A stretch of 64,000 nt of DNA from Pseudolactococcus reticulitermitis (GTDB lineage Bacteria; Bacillota; Bacilli; Lactobacillales; Streptococcaceae), in contig NZ_BEDT01000005.1 of the NCBI RefSeq assembly GCF_002260845.1, positions 1-64,000 of the forward strand, read 5' to 3'. This document shows, piece by piece, positions 61,251-64,000 of the stretch. The position numbers and the translations under genes are program-made. Within the stretch, counting starts at the first letter, position 1. Each line of letters starts with the position of its first letter. The notes beneath the pieces were generated by a model that saw nothing but the letters and a program-made list of their open reading frames with translations, ran no database searches and was not told where the DNA came from.

Positions 61251-62711
61251 ATGAAAAATCATTTATTTTTACTTTTAGGAGGATTTACCTTGACAACTGG
61301 GCTGATTATTACGATTGCAATCGTAGCCGTCGTTTTACTGTTACTGATTATTTTTTTAGCCCAATACAAACGTGTTGCGCCTAATGAAATCATGGTCATC
61401 TCAGGTGGTGGTATCCAACCAGACCCAGTAACGGGCTCAAAAACAAAAATTGTAAGTGGTGGTGGGACTTTCGTCATTCCTGTCCTTCAAGAGTATACGT
61501 ACATTTCTCAAAAACCATTTACAGTGGCAAGTACCGTTACAAAGGTGCCAACAGTCAACCAAGTCCCAATCAATGTTAAAACACTTGCAACAATCCGAAT
61601 TGGTCAATCTGATGCGATGCGTAGAACTGCGGCACAACGTATTTTGGGTACTGATTTGGATGCATTAGTTATCGACTTGTCAGATGTACTGGGCAACCAA
61701 GTACGTTCAATCATCGGTCAATTAACGCCTGAGGAAGCAAATACTGACCGAACTAAGTTCCAAGAAAACGTTGTGAATTTGGTTGAACCCTTACTCGCAG
61801 AGTTCGGTTTGGAACTAATCACTTTGTCGGTTGAGAGTGTTTCGGATGATTCAGGTTATTACAATAACTTAGCGATTATTGAAATTAAAAACAATGAGAG
61901 CCGATCACGCATTCAAAAAGCAGAAGCTGATAAAAATGCACGGAGTAAGGAAGCTGAATCTCAACAAATCGCGATTAAAGCTGAGAAAGAATCTGAGCAA
62001 AAGATTGCGGAAGTTGAAAAAGATACGCAAATTAAAACAGCTGAATATGATCGTGAAAAACAAATCGCAATCATCGAAGCACAACGCGAACAAGAGCTTC
62101 AAAATATCGAAGCCAGACGGCAACAAGAATTGGCGAAAGCTGATGCGGACAAGCTAGTAGCTGAGCGTAACGTTGAAACCGCTAAGGTCGAACAAGCACA
62201 GAAAAAAGTCGAAGCTGAAACAGTTGCGCAAGTGAAGTTGATCGCCGAGCAAAAAGAAGCAGATGCAAAAGCTTATGCTGTTACAGCTGAGGCACAAGCG
62301 GAAGCGGATCGTATTCGCAGGAGCGGTGAAGCCGAAGCTGAAAGTATTCGCCAAATTGGTCTAGCCAAAGCAGAAAGTCAAGAGAAATTAGCCAAGGCTT
62401 TTGAATCTAATGGTCAAATGATCATCATGCAAGAACTTGTCAAAATCTTGCCAGAGGTTGCTTCTAAGCTTGCAGAACCATTGTCTCAAATTCAAAATAT
62501 GACAGTTTACGACGGCGTTGAAAGTATCTCAGGCGCTTCTGCTAGTCAATTGCCAGGATTATTTGATTTTATAAAATCATCAACAGGCATGGATTTAGCT
62601 AACATGATGGAACAGCGTGCTGCAGGCACATTGACGGTTCAAGAAACTGGTAAATTAGCAAAAGTCGCTGAACACGTCAACATCGTTTCTGATGAGCAAA
62701 TAGACGAGTGA
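61251..62711 (+). CDS. Flotillin-family membrane protein
   Basis: A 486-residue flotillin-like (YuaG/FloT) protein. It has an N-terminal membrane segment (about residues 14-36) and an SPFH domain with the KRVAPNEIMVISGGG start (about 41-200). A long coiled coil rich in Ala, Glu, Lys and Gln (about 205-390) follows. It forms scaffolds in the cytoplasmic membrane. GAGGAG precedes ATG 61251. An internal TTG at 61290 has a perfect AGGAGG 7 nt upstream and would remove 13 residues, so the true start is open. The mini-NfeD-like gene is directly upstream. Confidence 0.9.
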   Translation: MKNHLFLLLGGFTLTTGLIITIAIVAVVLLLLIIFLAQYKRVAPNEIMVISGGGIQPDPVTGSKTKIVSGGGTFVIPVLQEYTYISQKPFTVASTVTKVPTVNQVPINVKTLATIRIGQSDAMRRTAAQRILGTDLDALVIDLSDVLGNQVRSIIGQLTPEEANTDRTKFQENVVNLVEPLLAEFGLELITLSVESVSDDSGYYNNLAIIEIKNNESRSRIQKAEADKNARSKEAESQQIAIKAEKESEQKIAEVEKDTQIKTAEYDREKQIAIIEAQREQELQNIEARRQQELAKADADKLVAERNVETAKVEQAQKKVEAETVAQVKLIAEQKEADAKAYAVTAEAQAEADRIRRSGEAEAESIRQIGLAKAESQEKLAKAFESNGQMIIMQELVKILPEVASKLAEPLSQIQNMTVYDGVESISGASASQLPGLFDFIKSSTGMDLANMMEQRAAGTLTVQETGKLAKVAEHVNIVSDEQIDE

Positions 62712-62724
62712 TGTTAAATACTAT

Positions 62725-62758
62725 CAAACAAACGAGGTCTTTGCTTTGTTTGTTTTTT
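62725..62758 (+). terminator. Terminator after the flotillin gene
   Basis: CAAACAAA (62725-62732) pairs with TTTGTTTG (62745-62752), followed by six T. Confidence 0.85.
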
Positions 62759-62774
62759 ATTCTCATTAAAATAC

Positions 62775-62803
62775 TTGCCAAGCTCAATCACTTTTGGTAT
62801 AAT
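62775..62803 (+). promoter_or_regulatory. rplU operon promoter
   Basis: -35 TTGCCA (62775-62780), a 17-bp spacer and -10 TATAAT (62798-62803) with upstream TGG. Confidence 0.9.
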
Positions 62804-62809
62804 AATAAC

Positions 62810-62960
62810 GTTGTCTTTGTGAGTTTCATAGCTTTCAAGAGTACAACCGCACGAAGTCAGGTTCGGGCACAGCTTTAAAATTGAACAAAAAGCAATTTTA
62901 GAGTGGTGTCTAAGTGAAGTATTTCCACCTACTAAGGCGAGTCTAACATATTATATAAGG
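62810..62960 (+). other. rplU leader RNA (L21-leader region)
   Basis: A 150-nt leader precedes rplU. Visible stems are GCaCGAA/TTCGgGC (62852-62871) and AAAATTG/CAATTTT (62877-62899). The L21 leader is a known cis-acting RNA at this position in Firmicutes; I could not confirm the detailed match by eye. Confidence 0.55.
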
Positions 62961-62973
62961 AGGAAACACGCAA

Positions 62974-63285
62974 ATGACTTATGCAATCGTAAAAACTGGC
63001 GGGAAACAAGTCAAAGTTGAAGTAGGACAAGCTATCTACGTTGAGAAATTGGACGTTGAAGCTGGCGCTACTGTCACTTTTGATGAAGTTGTCCTTGTTG
63101 GCGGTGAAAAAACTGTGATTGGGGCGCCATTCGTATCTGGTGCAACTGTTGTCGCAGAAGTTGAGAAACAAGGTAAACAAAAGAAAGTTGTTACTTTCAA
63201 ATACAAACCTAAAAAACACTCACACCGTAAACAAGGTCACCGTCAACCGTATACAAAAGTTGTCATCAAAGAAATCAACGCTTAA
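62974..63285 (+). CDS. rplU: 50S ribosomal protein L21
   Basis: The 103-residue L21 binds 23S rRNA in the large subunit. It begins [19 protein letters not shown] and ends in the basic family tail [20 protein letters not shown] (residues 78-97). AAGGAGG precedes ATG 62974. It is the first gene of the conserved rplU-prp-rpmA operon. Confidence 0.98.
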   Translation: MTYAIVKTGGKQVKVEVGQAIYVEKLDVEAGATVTFDEVVLVGGEKTVIGAPFVSGATVVAEVEKQGKQKKVVTFKYKPKKHSHRKQGHRQPYTKVVIKEINA

Positions 63286-63303
63286 TCGCGGTATTTCAAT
63301 CAG

Positions 63304-63636
63304 ATGATTAACATCAAGTTTAGTCGAAAAGATGACCAGATTACACGCTTTGTGATCACAGGACACGCCTTTAATGGCAAAATGGCGCACGACATTGTTT
63401 GTGCTGGTGTTTCAAGTCTTGCGATTACGACGGTAAATTCGCTAGAGACAATCGCGCATTTTCAACCTTTAGTTGAAGTGGACGAGGTCGAAGGTGGCTT
63501 TCTCGATTGTGAAATCTTGTCAGATTTATCCGACAAACAAGCTGAAATTGCTCAGATATTATTGCTGAACTTTGAAAATGGTGTTAGCGCCATTGCCGAG
63601 GAAGCAGAATATAGCAGTTTCATCAAAGTTACCTAA
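63304..63636 (+). CDS. prp: Ribosomal-processing cysteine protease Prp
   Basis: The 110-residue protease (YsxB family) cuts the N-terminal extension from ribosomal protein L27. The catalytic His is in ITGHAFNG (about residue 21) and the Cys in DIVCAGVSSL (about residue 33), as expected. It is always found between rplU and rpmA in Firmicutes. No good Shine-Dalgarno precedes ATG 63304, and the gap to rplU is only 18 bp, so translation is probably coupled to rplU. Confidence 0.95.
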   Translation: MINIKFSRKDDQITRFVITGHAFNGKMAHDIVCAGVSSLAITTVNSLETIAHFQPLVEVDEVEGGFLDCEILSDLSDKQAEIAQILLLNFENGVSAIAEEAEYSSFIKVT

Positions 63637-63652
63637 GGGTATCTACTAAGTG

Positions 63653-63687
63653 AATTGTTTTGGTGACAGTTTAGCACCAAAACAATT
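63653..63687 (+). other. Perfect hairpin between prp and rpmA
   Basis: AATTGTTTTGGTG (63653-63665) pairs perfectly with CACCAAAACAATT (63675-63687) around a 9-nt loop. There is no U run, so it is not a terminator. It may block ribosomes, protect mRNA ends or be a processing site. Confidence 0.75.
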
Positions 63688-63717
63688 TCCGACATTAAAT
63701 CAAGGAGGAAAAACCCT

Positions 63718-64000
63718 ATGTTGAAAATGAATCTATCGTTGTTCGCCCACAAAAAAGGTGGTGGTTCAACTTCCAATGGTCGTGATTCACAATCTAAACG
63801 TCTTGGCTCTAAAGCTGCTGACGGACAAACTGTGACTGGCGGATCAATCCTTTACCGTCAACGCGGTACTAAAATCCATCCAGGTGAAAACGTTGGCCGT
63901 GGTGGTGACGATACACTTTTCGCTAAAATCGAAGGCGTTGTGAAATTCGAACGTTTCGGTCGCGATAAGAAAAAAGTATCTGTTTACCCAGTAGCAAAAA
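63718..64000 (+). CDS. rpmA: 50S ribosomal protein L27 (runs past window end)
   Basis: The visible 94 residues encode almost the whole protein; the 3' end lies outside the window. The N-terminus [20 protein letters not shown] has the short Firmicutes extension ending LSLFA just before HKKGGG. Prp cuts after this extension to expose the functional N-terminus near the peptidyl-transferase centre. [18 protein letters not shown] and the [15 protein letters not shown] segment are characteristic. AAGGAGG precedes ATG 63718. Confidence 0.97.
   Translation, partial: MLKMNLSLFAHKKGGGSTSNGRDSQSKRLGSKAADGQTVTGGSILYRQRGTKIHPGENVGRGGDDTLFAKIEGVVKFERFGRDKKKVSVYPVAK

Overview
This window looks like the chromosome of a low-GC Gram-positive of the family Streptococcaceae, most likely Lactococcus or a close relative. 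The pointers are a rhamnose/Rgp-type cell-wall polysaccharide locus, EzrA, a family M42 glutamyl aminopeptidase and PepN, a PurR-type box about 76 bp upstream of the purA start site, a CIRCE element at groES, and a ComX-like box at ssbB. Many promoters carry an extended -10 (TGN directly before TATAAT). Species is not assigned; genus-level placement is inference from protein content and gene order.

Layout. 1-2856: tRNA-Pro(UGG), then rsmD, an ASCH protein, coaD and a SepM-type PDZ-Lon protease in an overlapping operon. 2857-7735: adhE with candidate Rex and CcpA sites, then a GNAT enzyme, a pyrophosphatase-like protein, a Nudix hydrolase and a DUF2798 membrane protein behind a strong hairpin. 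7764-12215: a small DUF4649-type protein, rpsB, tsf (separated by an unusually structured 380-bp spacer) and ezrA.

12435-40991: a cell-surface rhamnopolysaccharide locus of about 28.5 kb. It begins with rmlA-rmlC-(isochorismatase)-rmlB-(VOC protein)-rmlD for dTDP-L-rhamnose. Next come RgpA, RgpB, the RgpC/RgpD ABC exporter and an RgpF-glycosyltransferase fusion for the rhamnan core. A second module follows with many GT2/GT4 enzymes, a DPM1-like/DUF2304 pair, a LicD-IspD-SDR trio, a Wzx-type flippase, an unrecognised membrane-anchored surface protein, a DUF2142 polytopic protein and UDP-galactopyranose mutase. The likely logic is a rhamnan backbone made inside and exported by ABC transporter, plus a lipid-linked, possibly alditol-phosphate- and galactofuranose-containing side chain flipped separately and joined outside.

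41178-46458: three secreted proteins. Two carry ChW repeats arranged in triplets (a C39-like peptidase and a bifunctional amidase/glucosaminidase), with a small lipoprotein between them. 46459-47278: a gene-poor patch with a 20-bp tandem array, a 22-bp palindromic tandem array and a broken HU-like DNA-binding gene. 47338-52507: pepA (reverse), a DUF4651-like protein, a thioredoxin-like protein, a tRNA-binding protein, ssbB and groES-groEL.

52581-64000: a lipoprotein (reverse), purA, pepN, an ABC transporter facing a histidine kinase/response regulator pair, a mini-NfeD-like protein with a flotillin, and rplU-prp-rpmA (rpmA runs off the window end). No CRISPR array, intact insertion sequence, prophage or rRNA was seen.
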